The position numbers and the translations under genes are program-made. A model generated the notes under the pieces. That model made no database searches and was not told the DNA's origin. It saw only the letters and a program-made list of their open reading frames with translations. Below are positions 41,912-52,752 of a stretch of 64,000 nt of DNA, in pieces (position 1 is the first letter of the stretch; every line of letters starts with the position of its first letter). Source of the stretch: Ceratorhiza oryzae-sativae (Eukaryota > Basidiomycota > Agaricomycetes > Cantharellales > Ceratobasidiaceae); contig JARWMV010000251.1 of NCBI GenBank assembly GCA_030998015.1, positions 682,001 through 746,000 of the forward strand, written 5' to 3'.

Positions 41912-43354
41912 ATGTCTATAATGATGTCTACAGACATAACCAGTACTTCAATCATGTCCCAGATCTCACTAGGACGAGCTATGACTGTAGCTTCTCGACA
42001 GCTACAGCTATACCGACATTCTGCTCGTCCAAGAATTCTCTTGGGATGTTTCCAATCTACCCAGGCCTTCAGTGCCTCGCCCCCTTCAGATCAAAAAACC
42101 CCTTTCAAGGAGTTCTTCCTTTCGAATCCAAGGGTTCATGCCTCTATCCCAACGCTAGACATCGCAGATATGTCCTTGCGAAAAGGCAAATCAAGAGCAT
42201 TTGATGTTGATATCGACTCGGACATGTATCCGGAACCTGCAGCGAAGCCCGCGGCTGTACCTTCAGATATTCCCTCGCCAACAACAATTCCTCTGTCGCC
42301 CTATCCACCTCCGCACATTCCTCTTACAGCATATACGCCTATTCCTGCGCTTACGCTGAAGTCTCGGCTCAAATTATACACACAGCTGTCCAAATCTCGG
42401 CTTACCACCTTGGTGGTGCTCACCACCATGTCAGGCGTCGCACTGTGCCCTCTTCCAACGACAATTACAGTTTTACTTGCTACAGCCGCTGGAACCGCAC
42501 TGTGCTCCGCTTGCGCAAACACGTTTAACCAGATCGCCGAGGTCCCGTTGGACGCTCAAATGGTTCGCACCCGCACTCGGCCACTTGTAAGGAGAGCCAT
42601 TAGCCCTGCACACGCCGCTGCTTTTGGGCTCACTTCAGGAGTGGCGGGGGTTGCAACGCTTGCGACATGCGTTAATCCTTTGACAGCTGCGCTGGGTGCG
42701 TTCAATATCTTCTTGTATTCTGGTGCCTACACATACATGAAACGACGGAGTATACTCAACACATGGGTCGGAGCCGTTGTCGGTGCTATACCACCTCTCA
42801 TGGGCTGGGCAGCTTGTGGGGGACATCTGCTACCTTCCGCCGAACACCCCTTTACCTTCGTCTGGCCCTCCACTAGCCTCGATATGCTCCCGGTAGACAA
42901 TCCTTTCGCCGCTATTACCCTGTTCGGATTCTTGTTTGCCTGGCAATTTCCTCACTTTAACGCCGTTTCGCACTTGACGAGGGCTGGATATGCCCAGGCT
43001 GGGTACAGGATGCTCTCCGTCCTGAACCCTCAGCATAATTCGCTCGTGGGATTCAGATACGCGCTGGCTTTTATACCAATCTGCTCGCTCATGGCACCCT
43101 TGAGCGGGTTGACAACCTGGTGGTTTGCGCTTACCAGTCTGCCATTCAATATCGTGCTCGCGCGTGGAGCATGGCAATTTTGGAGGGAAGGAAGCGAAAA
43201 GGCGGCCAGGCAGGTGTGGAGGCAATGTCTTTGGTATTTGCCTGCCATGCTCGCATTGATGATGGCTAGCAAACCAAGCCTAGACTGGTCGAAATCAATC
43301 AAGCAGGCATTGGGATACGAAACTGAGGAGACGGGCACTGTAACAGTAGCATGA
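41912..43354 (+). CDS. COX10: Protoheme IX farnesyltransferase
   Basis: 480 codons in a single exon. It transfers a farnesyl group to heme b to make heme O, the step before heme A for cytochrome c oxidase, in the mitochondrial inner membrane. The first ~130 residues are a basic, Ser-rich targeting region and linker. The UbiA-type membrane domain follows with the polyprenyl-binding motif NQIAEVPLDAQM then RTRTRPL, a second motif YTYMKRRS, and several hydrophobic segments (TLVVLTTMSGVAL; FGFLFAWQFPHF). Several ATGs lie close together at the start (41912, 41921, 41924), so the exact start is uncertain. It is convergent with the ZNF830-like gene, 3' ends about 60 bp apart. Confidence 0.95.
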   Translation: MSIMMSTDITSTSIMSQISLGRAMTVASRQLQLYRHSARPRILLGCFQSTQAFSASPPSDQKTPFKEFFLSNPRVHASIPTLDIADMSLRKGKSRAFDVDIDSDMYPEPAAKPAAVPSDIPSPTTIPLSPYPPPHIPLTAYTPIPALTLKSRLKLYTQLSKSRLTTLVVLTTMSGVALCPLPTTITVLLATAAGTALCSACANTFNQIAEVPLDAQMVRTRTRPLVRRAISPAHAAAFGLTSGVAGVATLATCVNPLTAALGAFNIFLYSGAYTYMKRRSILNTWVGAVVGAIPPLMGWAACGGHLLPSAEHPFTFVWPSTSLDMLPVDNPFAAITLFGFLFAWQFPHFNAVSHLTRAGYAQAGYRMLSVLNPQHNSLVGFRYALAFIPICSLMAPLSGLTTWWFALTSLPFNIVLARGAWQFWREGSEKAARQVWRQCLWYLPAMLALMMASKPSLDWSKSIKQALGYETEETGTVTVA

Positions 43355-43417
43355 ATAAAATTATCTATGCAAAGATGTGATACAAACATTACGCCCAGGT
43401 ATGAAAGAGATTGAACA

Positions 43418-44340
43418 TCATGACGCGGCAGGCGCCTTCTTCTTGCCCCGCAAGAGTTTGAGCAACATCTTTTTGTCCCCCCGACACTGGGGGGCGTTGC
43501 CATTTGCACATCCCCCGTGGATGCTGTCTGTTTCTGTGTCCGCTCTAGCCGCACCGACTCCAATCGTGCCTTGAGCCGCGCCACACGATCGTCCGCCTCT
43601 TCCTGTGCTGCCTCCTCATCCCTCAGCCGGTCCATAATGAGCTCACGCTCCTCCTGCTCTAGCCTCTGGCGCTTTTGTGCTTCGGTTTCCTCCGGCTCCT
43701 CTGGTGCACCCGCTGCGCCTCCGCCAGCAACACCTTCAGGAAAGCCATCGGCCTGGTTGTTAAACATCTCTGGCTCGGCCATAGTGGTGGCTTGCTCGTA
43801 AACATCCGCGCCAGTAGTTTTCAGAGCTGGCTGGAGTACAGCTTTGGCGAACGCGGCAAATTCGTCATCTAGGGTCGATGATGGATTGGTGGTAGTTTGT
43901 GGGAGCATAGACTCATCAGCATCGTCTTCGTCTTCATCAGCTCCGAGATTCGGAGGCGCTCGAGAAGGATCTGAGAAGAAGTTGGCGGGGAATCCGCCAG
44001 CAGCTGCCGCTGCTGTTGTAGTGCTAGGAGGTGCCGGCTCTGGTTCAACCGTCCGCCTCTTCTTCTCCTCTACATCGTCGTCGACCTCGATGGCGTCGGG
44101 CGCTTCCTCGACCTTTCTCTTTCTGGCCCGCTCCTTTTCCTCCTCTGCACGCAGCCTGGCTGCTTGGGTACGATGCGCCTTGCTGCCGACGTGACCATCC
44201 CACGCATGTGGTTTTATAACAGTTCCACATGCTGCACAGCGGAGTTGTCCGGAGTTATTGTAGAGCGCTAGTGGATGAATGATGCGTTTTTCAGATTCAG
44301 CAGCTTTAGCTTTACGCAGGAGAGAACGGGCGTCAGACAT
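43418..44340 (-). CDS. ZNF830-like C2H2 zinc-finger, coiled-coil protein
   Basis: MSDARSLLRK start, then a single zinc finger (LRCAACGTVIKPHAWDGHVG..H), an acidic/Lys-rich middle and a C-terminal coiled coil (EAQKRQRLEQEERELIMD...). This is the layout of ZNF830/CCDC16, a nuclear protein linked to the spliceosome and genome stability. Two exons are proposed: 44340-43555 and 43486-43418, about 284 residues, ending KLLRGKKKAPAAS. Without the 68-bp intron the frame runs on antisense into COX10 with no family resemblance. An alternative to the intron is a one-base change in the run of six G at ~43480. Confidence 0.8.
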
Positions 44341-45444
44341 GATGTTTGGGCGCGAGGTCACGTGGTATCGGTGATTAGATAAAAAGTGAACAGAGCCGGT
44401 GCTGTATAACACCATTTCTATGGTGTAGCGGAGTGAATTCGACTCGAGTCTTTCCAAAACAACTATCATAACCCCGGTAAAAAATTAGCGCACATTTTAC
44501 CATGGCATAGGTGAATCGGGTTTGTATATATTTCCCACGTATTGCGGTGTTCAACCGCGGGCCCTTCTATAATCCCTTCCTCGTGCTCTCACGTTGTTGT
44601 TCCTACCAACAAGATAATGCAGATTGGACATCAATGGCATCACTCCCTGTGTACATCCGTTTTTACCAGTAGTTATGAGATGCTGGCACAACTCTTGCGG
44701 ATGCTCTTCTATATTCTATATGTAGGTCACGAATCTCAACCTATTCATATTCCTACGGGGTAAAGGGGGAATGAAATGACAAGGAGACATAGCTTGTAAC
44801 ATGGTTTAGAATGAACAAACCCCAACGTCGCTGTAACGACGACTTTCGAGAATCCGGTGCTCACAGAAGCGCCGCCAGAGTTCTGGGTTTGAACACGGCT
44901 CAAGGCAGCACATTGACGGCATCTTTTAGCTTTCAGCAGAGAACCCTCAGTATTATAGCTCTGCAGGGCCTGTTTGATATTTTCATAAAATTTGCATACT
45001 TATCCATGCGATAGTGTGGGAGACTGGATCTGATGCTGGCGCGGCACTGGTTCGCAATCTCGACCTCAGCACTACAAGGCTCCCGCAGAGGCACGCCCAA
45101 CTCCTTCAGCCCAATCGTAGAATTTATAGACAACAAGAGTGAGAAATTTATCCTGCAAACCCGTCAACTCACTACGGTAGATAGCTGATTCAAGTTCAGG
45201 AGCTAAGGCTTGTCTCTTGACGGTTGGGTGGAGTGAGACGCAAGTAGTGAGAGAAGATTCCACAAATCGAAGCCGAGCATAATTTATCAAAGTTTAAAAT
45301 ACCCATTTGGTACATCAAAATCATTCCCAATTCAATGACAGGATATATGAGCACTCGAGAGGGTGGACTGTTGGAAATGATTCACCAAGCGCTAATCGAG
45401 CTGACTCAGAACCCCGAAGATTTTAGTTTCAGGACCGAGCTAGC
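44341..45444. other. Intergenic, divergent promoters of ZNF830-like and JJJ1
   Basis: About 1.1 kb. TCACGTGG at 44359 is an E-box close to the ZNF830-like start. Short frames on both strands (44811-45014; 45290-44933) lack motifs and could be remnants; no gene is called. Confidence 0.4.
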
Positions 45445-47640
45445 ATGACGCTAACCACAACTCCTCAACCCAGCCACCCCAACATGGGTGCACAAGGCTC
45501 ACGTCCTGGGATCGGAGGACGTCAAGACGGCGAAGGTGTTACTGAAACCAGCTATTATGAACTACTTGGAGTCGAGGAAGATGCCACGAGCGATGAAATT
45601 AAGGTTCGTTAATTGAGGGTTTCGAATATCCGATTCTCAACAAGTTTTTCCTTTGCTAGCGCGCGTTTCGTAAATTGGCTTTGATCCACCATCCAGATAA
45701 GAATCACGACAATGTTGAAGAGGCGACAAAGAAGTTTGCACAATTGCAGCAAGCTTACGAGGTAAAGTTTGCCGGAATGTCTTATTGATGCTTTGATTGA
45801 ACTTGCTTGATGCACAGGTTCTGAGTGATGACCAGGTATGTTGGGCTTGGACGGTTATTGGTGGCTTTACTGAACTTGAGAGTCTAGGAACGGGCCTGGT
45901 ATGATTCACATAGATCTATGGGACCTGTGCTCGATGCGGATGAAATGTTTGAGGATATTGTCACCAACGTCAATAAGCCGTATCGCGCCCGGCCTGGGGA
46001 CCCCGGTCTTACCATCCCTCACCTTTTCCCGTTCTTCGATGCAACCGTTTTCACGGGCATGGACGACTCGCCGCACGCAAGTATATTTCGCTTCCACAAA
46101 GCCCGTCACTATGGGATTGACCATCCAACTGCAGGGCTTCTTCACTGTCTACCGTGGGCTATTTAATCGCCTTGCTGCGGAAGAAGCAGCATGGTCCTCG
46201 CTGAACGGCGAAACTATCGAGTACCCTTCTTTTGGCGACGCGAACACACCTTGGGCACCAGCAACGAAACAGAATGGCGGCGCAACAGAGGGTTACGCGC
46301 AGCTCTTCTACCGTGCTTGGTCCAACTTTTACACGGCGAAGGATTTCTCATGGAACGATATGTGGAATACAACCGAAGCACCGGATAGACGAGTTCGGAG
46401 GTAAGAGAGGACACGCTATGAGCACGTGAGAATGCGTAACCAAGGCTTTTCTCCTTAGATTAATGGAGAAAGATAACAAGAAAGCAAGAGATGAATCTCG
46501 CCGAGAGTACAACGATACCGTGCGAGTATGTCCCCAAAATATATGCTTCTAGCCCACCCGCCCTTACGCCGGTTTCCCAGACCCTCGTATCCTTCATCCG
46601 TAGACGCGATCCCCGCTTCAAAGCATACAAAGACGCTCAAGCAAAGGTTCAAGCTAACCCCATGTCCAAAAATGGCGTACCCCAACCCGCGAAGTCTACA
46701 TTCGTGGCACAGGAATGGCAACGCGCACACTCAACGGCCGATGAGCACGCGGATCTTGAATGGGGACTTGCCGAAGGCAACAACGAGGAATACGAGTGTG
46801 TGGTTTGCAATAAATTGTTCCAGAGCGAGGCCGCGTGGTTGAGTCATGAGCGAAGCAAGAAGCACATGAAGGAGGTTGAGCGGTGGGTTCGTATAGAGTT
46901 GCACTATTCAGAGTCTAATCACAATCAGCCGGTAGGCTAAAGAGGCGGATGGAAGTCGAGAACGTTGAGCTGGGTCTAAATGGTGAGGATCAGGGGCACG
47001 AATCGAAGAGCGAGGAACCGCCTACGCCCATAGACGCCGATGTGTCTGATGAAGAGCTTGAACACGTTTCGCCTAATACGTCGCCATCCAAGAAGAAGAA
47101 GAAAAAGAAGAAAAAGACACGAGGGGCGGCTGTTAACCAAGGGGAATCGGCCAACCAGTCCCCACTAGACCACAAGGACATGTCCCTGCCCGAGCCTAAT
47201 GACTTGACTACAGCAATGGAAGCCGTGTCCATCGAAACAACAACACACAAGAGGATGGCGACAAAGGACTTGAAGATGGTGACGACCAGGATCCCAACCA
47301 ACCACCTTCTGGAGCTAGCAAACGTGAAAAGCGACGTGCCCGCGAGGCTGCGAAAAAGGCACGCGAAGGCGAGACCCCTTCACAGGTGTGTGATAGTTGC
47401 TCCCAATGCCACACGGTGCTCCCCGTATGGATAAGCTTGATTGAACAGATATGCAATGTATGCGCTGAGTCCTTCGAGAGTCGCTCCAAACTTTTCGCAC
47501 ACATCGAGGCTTCTGGTCACCAGCTCGCCGCACCCCAGAAAGATGAGGTCCTCCAGAGCAAAAAGGGAACGGCAAAGAAGGAAAGAGTAAAGGGAAGCGC
47601 TAAACCCGTGATCTCTATCCGTTTTTTCCACTTTCGTTGA
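45445..47640 (+). CDS. JJJ1: J-domain protein JJJ1-like, 60S ribosome biogenesis
   Basis: Ten exons (45445-45603, 45660-45761, 45818-45835, 45888-46076, 46135-46400, 46459-46525, 46581-46882, 46936-47157, 47214-47385, 47449-47640) give 562 residues. J domain near residues 35-105 with the HPD triad (IHHPDKN), then the Jjj1 middle region ([34 protein letters not shown]), a C2H2 finger ([17 protein letters not shown]), an acidic/poly-Lys stretch, and a second C2H2 finger ([17 protein letters not shown]). JJJ1 works with Hsp70 to recycle factors from late cytosolic 60S subunits. Exon 3 is only 18 nt. Intron 4 starts with GCAAGT. The intron at 47158-47213 has a weak donor (GTCCCC) but a strong branch point and is needed to keep frame. 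A second possible start is at 45484. Confidence 0.9.
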
Positions 47641-47998
47641 GCTCAGATTTTTGTCCGCGTTCTTTGCACTGTATAGTATTATCGCAAGCATGTAGATAAT
47701 GTAAGTTATAGCCGCGCGGTTTCGTACGCGATATTTTTAAGTTCAGCGTTTGTGTAAGCTGTGCTCAAACAATGACGCATATGCTTGGCGTGGAGCATCC
47801 CTGATCGCAACACGTAAGCCACTCAGTTTGGGGACTCAGCCCCTATGCTCGAGCGATGACGCCTTTCATGTCGTTGGTATTCTGCGCCTGGAGCTACAGA
47901 GTCCATACAAAAAGTCTTGGGGTTCACGGCATCTTACCACCACTCTCCCTCAGTTCAATTCAAACCAGCTTCATTCAAATCAATCTCCACCCAGTATC
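47641..47998. other. Intergenic; JJJ1 3' end and Hmp1-like promoter
   Basis: 358 bp. A CT-rich tract directly before the next start codon (CACCACTCTCCCTCAGTTC) looks like a fungal core promoter region. Nothing else is seen. Confidence 0.4.
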
Positions 47999-48478
47999 AT
48001 GGCTCCTTCTCGCGTGAGCATTTAACCTGCACCCTCTTTCTTTCGGCCGGACTGACCAGCCACCATATTTAGATCGGTGGACAATTCAAGTCGGTGACCG
48101 GCACTCTCCAGAGGGCTGTTGGTACGTTGGTTCGTGCCCATGGGATGGCAGGCCGTGGACGCGACCGGTATGTACTTTTCGGCTACGGCCTCACTCGGGG
48201 TTTGACTGACGAACCGATCGTAGCCACAATCGTGGCGTTGCAGAAGTCCAAGCTGCCAAGGCTCGAGGTTATGTTTCTGGCACGAGTGATCGCGTACGTG
48301 GCAAGGGCCACTCCATCCTGGGAGGTATTACTGGCAACCGCAGGCGTCAGGCTCGCGGAAACGCCATGGGCGACAAGGGAAACCTCAAGGTAAAACCAAT
48401 TGCCTGTGCGGGCTGCCGAGCAAGTGCTAATACCCCAATGTTTTGCAGCAAGCGTTCAACAGTGGCAACCGCGCGTAA
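47999..48478 (+). CDS. CsbD-like / Hmp1-type small protein
   Basis: Four exons (47999-48013, 48073-48167, 48224-48389, 48449-48478), 101 residues. It has the repeated CsbD-like pattern: FKSVTGTLQRAVGT, then AEVQAAKARGYVSGTSDRVR, GGITGNRRRQARGNA and GDKGNLKQ. Ustilago Hmp1, of this family, was described as binding cruciform and mismatched DNA; bacterial CsbD proteins are stress-induced. The first exon codes only five residues. The middle segment is more Gly/Arg-rich than usual. Function in this organism is unknown. Confidence 0.85.
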
Positions 48479-48894
48479 ACTACCCAACTAGCCTTGATGC
48501 TCAGTCACTATGAATTTATGCTCTCTATATGATTAATCTTTTTCTTTCCTCCGAAATACCCGTTCCCAACTCCGCATATTTACGGCCCATATAGTGTATT
48601 GACTTGCCCATTTGTTATCTATATAATAAGCTCTTATATGCGCCACAATTCTAATGAGATACTATCAACCGGACTTGCACTTGAATCCGTCCCTAAATGG
48701 ATAAAAGCCGGCCTAGTCAACAGCATGGGCAATGCTGGGTTGGTTTCGACCAATCAGAGTATGTCGTTTGATGACTCGACGATTGACTCCCCCTTTCGGC
48801 CGCGCGTCTGATGCGATCAACGCTCGAGCCACACGCGTTAAAGGCTACCACAACCATGCGGTATTCTGCAGGAAACTCACTCAGTACCTCCAGC
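48479..48894. other. Intergenic, Hmp1-like 3' end and DUF4139 promoter
   Basis: 416 bp between two genes on the same strand. In-frame ATGs at 48811 and 48856 could lengthen the next protein. Nothing else is recognised. Confidence 0.4.
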
Positions 48895-51116
48895 ATGAAA
48901 GGCCATACCATCATCGACGCACAAGATCACCCTATCGAGGCTGTCACTCTGTACAGCAAGCGTGCAGAGGTTCGACGTGTAATTACTTTGGAATTAAAGG
49001 TATGCCCACCATGTTACATTTGAGATGGGCGCATCTGACGTCTTTGCCCAGGCCGGACGCAATGATTTTTCTATCATCAACTTGCCTTCTACTATCGCAT
49101 CGGACACGTTCCACGTCTCTGGTCTGAGTGTCGGTCAGGCATCAGTAGTTGACACTACATGCGTGGTTCCGAGGCCCAAAACGACTTTGTTTGGAGGCTT
49201 CTCCACACGACAAACCCGCGACGTTTCGGATAAGAAATACCAGGCCCGGGTTGTGCTTGAAATGAAGAAGAATCAACTCCTCCGTGAACAGAGTCGTGAG
49301 TTGCTTGTTGTCTCGCAGTGCTTCCAGCAAACTAACAGCCACTCATCGTCTAGTCATCCATGCCAAGAATGATGTGCTACTGTCCTATGCCAAGGTAAAC
49401 CTTACATCCTTACTTGTTTTCCGTGAATTGATCCGCTAGTCAGACTCTTACAGGAGAGAACACTGGACATGAAGATTTCGTTGAATTCCTGTCCCAATTC
49501 AATGAGGCTGGCCAAGCATCATTGGCCGCCACGAGCCAAATCGAGGCTGCCGTTGAAGATGTTGAACTCAAAATCAAGAAGCTTAACCTTGATGAGCAAG
49601 ATGATGAGAGTTCGGACGAAGAGGTTGACTTGTCGCCCAAGCAGAAAACAAAAGCGGGGGTTGTAGTGAGTGCAAAGGAGGATTGTTCTGTGAAGCTAAT
49701 ACTCACTTATGGTACGTGAACTCATCCATTGTTCCTCTTGCGAATGGCTCATGCTATTCATCCAGTTGTCTCTGGTGCGAGTTGGACGCCGGCGTATGAG
49801 CTACACGCAATCACCGACCAGACAACTAAAGCTGTTGCCGACACGGTCACTCTACATTACCGTGCCTCTGTGGTGCAAATGACAGGCGAGGACTGGGAGG
49901 ATGTCAACCTCACACTCAGTACCGCCGAGCTCTCGACCAACATGGCAGTGCCAACGCTCGCACGCAGCTTTATTCGAGACGTAACCTATCAGCCCCAACC
50001 ACCTCTCAAGGGACTTTTCACAGCAAATAATAACTGCGGAGGTCTCCGATTTGGCGGCGCACAGCAAGTGAACCTAACGCAGCAGCAAGCGCAAGCAACC
50101 GCGCCTTTTGCCTTCGGGAGCTCAGCGTTCTCCACAAGGGGTCTGTTTGGCGCATCTACTTCCGCCGCTGTTACATCTGGCCTACTGATTCAACAGGAAC
50201 TGTTGAACCCCCAGCTGCTACCGCAGAACCACATTCTCCCGTTTTGGTCGAGGCTAATCCAGAATACCAGCCTTTGGACCATGCTAGTGCTGAAGCGAAG
50301 GACCAAATACTTGCGAGCACCTATCGCGTGGACACTCCCGTTCGAGTCCAAAGCGACGACACACCTCATCGTGTAACGATCATGGCCGTGCAATTGGCAG
50401 CGGAAACCGAGTATGTTACCGTCCCCGCGGTTACGCGGTCTGCATACTTGCAGGCGAGTTATATTGTATTTATCGACAGACACAGACCTTACTTTTCTTG
50501 TGCACTAGTGTAAAGCCAAAAATACTTCTTCACACCAATTCCCTCCCGGTCCGATAGTTACTTACCTGGATGGTAGCTACATCGAAACCTCAAGGCTCTG
50601 GGTATGTTACAGTTTATTCACTCATCCTCAGCGCTCCCATTGAGACGTGTCGTTTAGCTGGTGCTTCCCAAAGGCGAGATCACACGTTCACTCGGAACCG
50701 ACCCTGGCATCCGTGTACTCTTCAAACGTACCAGTGAAATCAAGAAGGCTCCACCAGCAAATATGTTTGCTCGACAAACGACCACGATTGTCACCGACAA
50801 GATCACAATCAAAAACACTCGCTCATCTGTCGTCCCACGTGTGCTTGTGCGACATGCAATCCCCACTCCAGGCAATGACGAACGGTTCCGTGTTACACTC
50901 AAGGAACCAGAAGGTCTTGTGCAATTGGAGTCAGGATCTTCGCTCAAGTTGCGCGACCATGTCAGCGCCAAGTGGGCTGAGGATGCGAGCTCCGAGGCCG
51001 GATCGTCCGGGCTGTTGGCATGGTCCATCGACCAGCTTGCTGCTGGAGGAAGTGAAGAGATCAAGATGGTTTATGAAGTCACTGCTCCTGAAGGGGTAAA
51101 ATGGCATCAGTCTTGA
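48895..51116 (+). CDS. DUF4139/DUF4140 (MuiA-like) protein
   Basis: Eight exons (48895-48999, 49052-49295, 49354-49394, 49444-49711, 49766-50140, 50197-50453, 50509-50601, 50658-51116) give 613 residues. The N-terminal DUF4140 pattern (AVTLYSKRAEVRRVITL... FSIINLPSTI) is followed by a coiled-coil/acidic linker and the DUF4139 domain (SGASWTPAYELHA; DWEDVNLTLSTAE; FKRTSEIKKAP; KITIKNTRSS; WSIDQLAAGG). The family is widespread in bacteria and fungi and has no settled function. Intron 6 begins with GC (GCGAGT). A start further up (48811 or 48856) is possible; I chose 48895 because the conserved region begins directly after it. Confidence 0.88.
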
Positions 51117-51286
51117 GTTTGAAATGTAAATTAGTGTAATTGTATAACATACCCTCAAACGCACTTGCGGGGAACATTTTCCAAACAACCACTCAGTGAT
51201 CCAGGCTCACACAATAATCCAAGCGAATAGAAATATTTTATCGGCCTTCGATTTGGATGACGATTACACAAGGGTTTAATCTGCAA

Positions 51287-51863
51287 TCACGGTTCGAGGG
51301 AAGCAGGGAATGTGCCGTTCTCCCGTTGCTCGTCAAAACGCATAACCTGTAAATGCAGAGCATCAGTACAGGGCTTGAGCTGAGAAAAGGCTATCAGCGC
51401 TCACCCAATCGTCTGATATCAATTAACGATCCAGCAAATCAAACGGTTAATCCGAGCCAGACATCAGGTCGAGCATAAATGCACTCACTCGGGCAAAGCG
51501 AATGGTATGCACGTTTAAACTGCTTGCATGGCTTGAACTCGTCACCCTTGGCACTGATGCACTTGTGATAATCGATGTAGTTTTGGAAGCTGGCATGTGT
51601 GTGTGAGCTATCTGCATCGGATGCCAAACGGTGGATGAAGACTGTACCAATGCTTAGTCTTTGATTCTGGTTAGGGAATCGGGCTTGGCGTCATTGGCAT
51701 GTTAGACTATCTCCTATCCACCAGGAACAGAAGTTGAGACATACCATCAAAGCCGGCGGTTTGAAGGACGTATTTCCTAGAATGACGGCAGGCTTCATCT
51801 CATGCATTCCACAACCCTCTATAATCCAAAAACTTACGCCTTTAGTTCCTCGACTTCGGACAT
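51287..51863 (-). CDS. COX12: Cytochrome c oxidase subunit VIb, with a disturbed exon 3
   Basis: Exons 51863-51838, 51776-51745, 51683-51648, 51611 or 51589 to 51489, 51412-51405 and 51346-51287. The product (~94 residues) has FDARFPNQNQ, NYIDYHKC, FKPCKQFKRAYHSLCP and WVMRFDEQRENGTFP, all typical. It is a peripheral subunit of complex IV in the intermembrane space. In one splice path the first Cys of the first CX9C motif becomes Ser (ASFQNYIDYHKC). Another path, using the acceptor at ...AACCAG, gives TKHCFQNY with the Cys but skips ARFPNQNQ. The two conserved blocks cannot both be read because of two extra bases (or one missing) near 51660. Confidence 0.85.
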
Positions 51864-52054
51864 AGCTACAGATGAACGACAAGTGATATGATCGTTGGGT
51901 GGGAGAAGGTCAACGCCGGGGAGTATCGGGAAGGAGCGTGGCGTCGTATCTGTAAGGCTGTGTTTGGCCCCTCAGTTATCCTAGGCGCCGACAACCATCC
52001 ATAACTCCGGTCGCTGATCTCTTGTCTGTCGGATTAAATTACTTGACAGCTGAT
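51864..52054. promoter_or_regulatory. Shared promoter of COX12 and TIM13
   Basis: 191 bp between start codons of two divergent genes whose products both fold in the mitochondrial intermembrane space with paired cysteines. No TATA box is obvious. Shared regulation is inferred from spacing. Confidence 0.5.
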
Positions 52055-52538
52055 ATGTCCGACTTTTTCAAGAGTGCTACTAGCGGAGGCTCCGGCCTCG
52101 GTGGTGGGTGCAACATTTGGCTCGACCCACTTGTTTGATCGCTAACGCATAATTTATGATGCTCAGATCAAACAATGCGCAAGCAGCAGTTGATGGATGG
52201 CTTGAGGAATGAGATGGCGTTGGCAAATGCACAGGAACTCATCAATGTGAGTGATCATGTGCCTCCTGGCTTTCGTACGGTCAATACCGACTCTGTTGAA
52301 ATTTTAGAAAATCAATGAGAAGTGTTTCGCCAAATGCGTAACAAAACCTTCGACGTCGCTCGGGAGCTCGGAAGAAAGGTGCTTGTCGATGTGTATGGAC
52401 AGATACATGGAGGCTTGTGAGTTCTTCTTTCTGTTGCTTGCTAGTGCCCAGCCTGACCGACATTTGATAGTCAATGCGGTCTCACAAGCGTACGTCGCCC
52501 GTATTTCTAGAGAGCGTTCAACAGGTGGACTTGAGTAG
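52055..52538 (+). CDS. TIM13: Small Tim chaperone Tim13
   Basis: Four exons (52055-52103, 52167-52246, 52308-52416, 52471-52538), 101 residues. The twin CX3C motif is intact: CFAKC and CLSMC, 14 residues apart, with TKPSTSLGSSEE between, as in Tim13. It forms a hexamer with Tim8 in the intermembrane space and escorts membrane proteins to TIM22. The C-terminus (AYVARISRE) also fits the family. 3' end faces PRP18, about 215 bp away. Confidence 0.95.
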
Positions 52539-52752
52539 ATGCGCTTGTACGACTTTGATGGACTATATGACACCGTAGCCACTATAAAAGTAACCCACCG
52601 CCAGTCTTAATGCATCAAACAGTGAAACTTGCTCGGGCAACTCCCATTAAACGCCAAATCTTCAACAGCAAACTCTCAAAAACCTGTGAATTTTGGATTA
52701 TTACAGCGGGTATACATAAGAAAAGCAGAGAATATAACGCGCGCCAAGAAAC

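Noticed and set aside
43030..43426. C-terminal extension of the ZNF830-like frame into COX10
   Set aside because: Runs antisense through COX10 coding sequence; a 68-bp intron gives a natural Lys-rich end.
44811..45290. Small genes on either strand between ZNF830-like and JJJ1
   Set aside because: Only 67-72 codons, no motif, no supported splicing.
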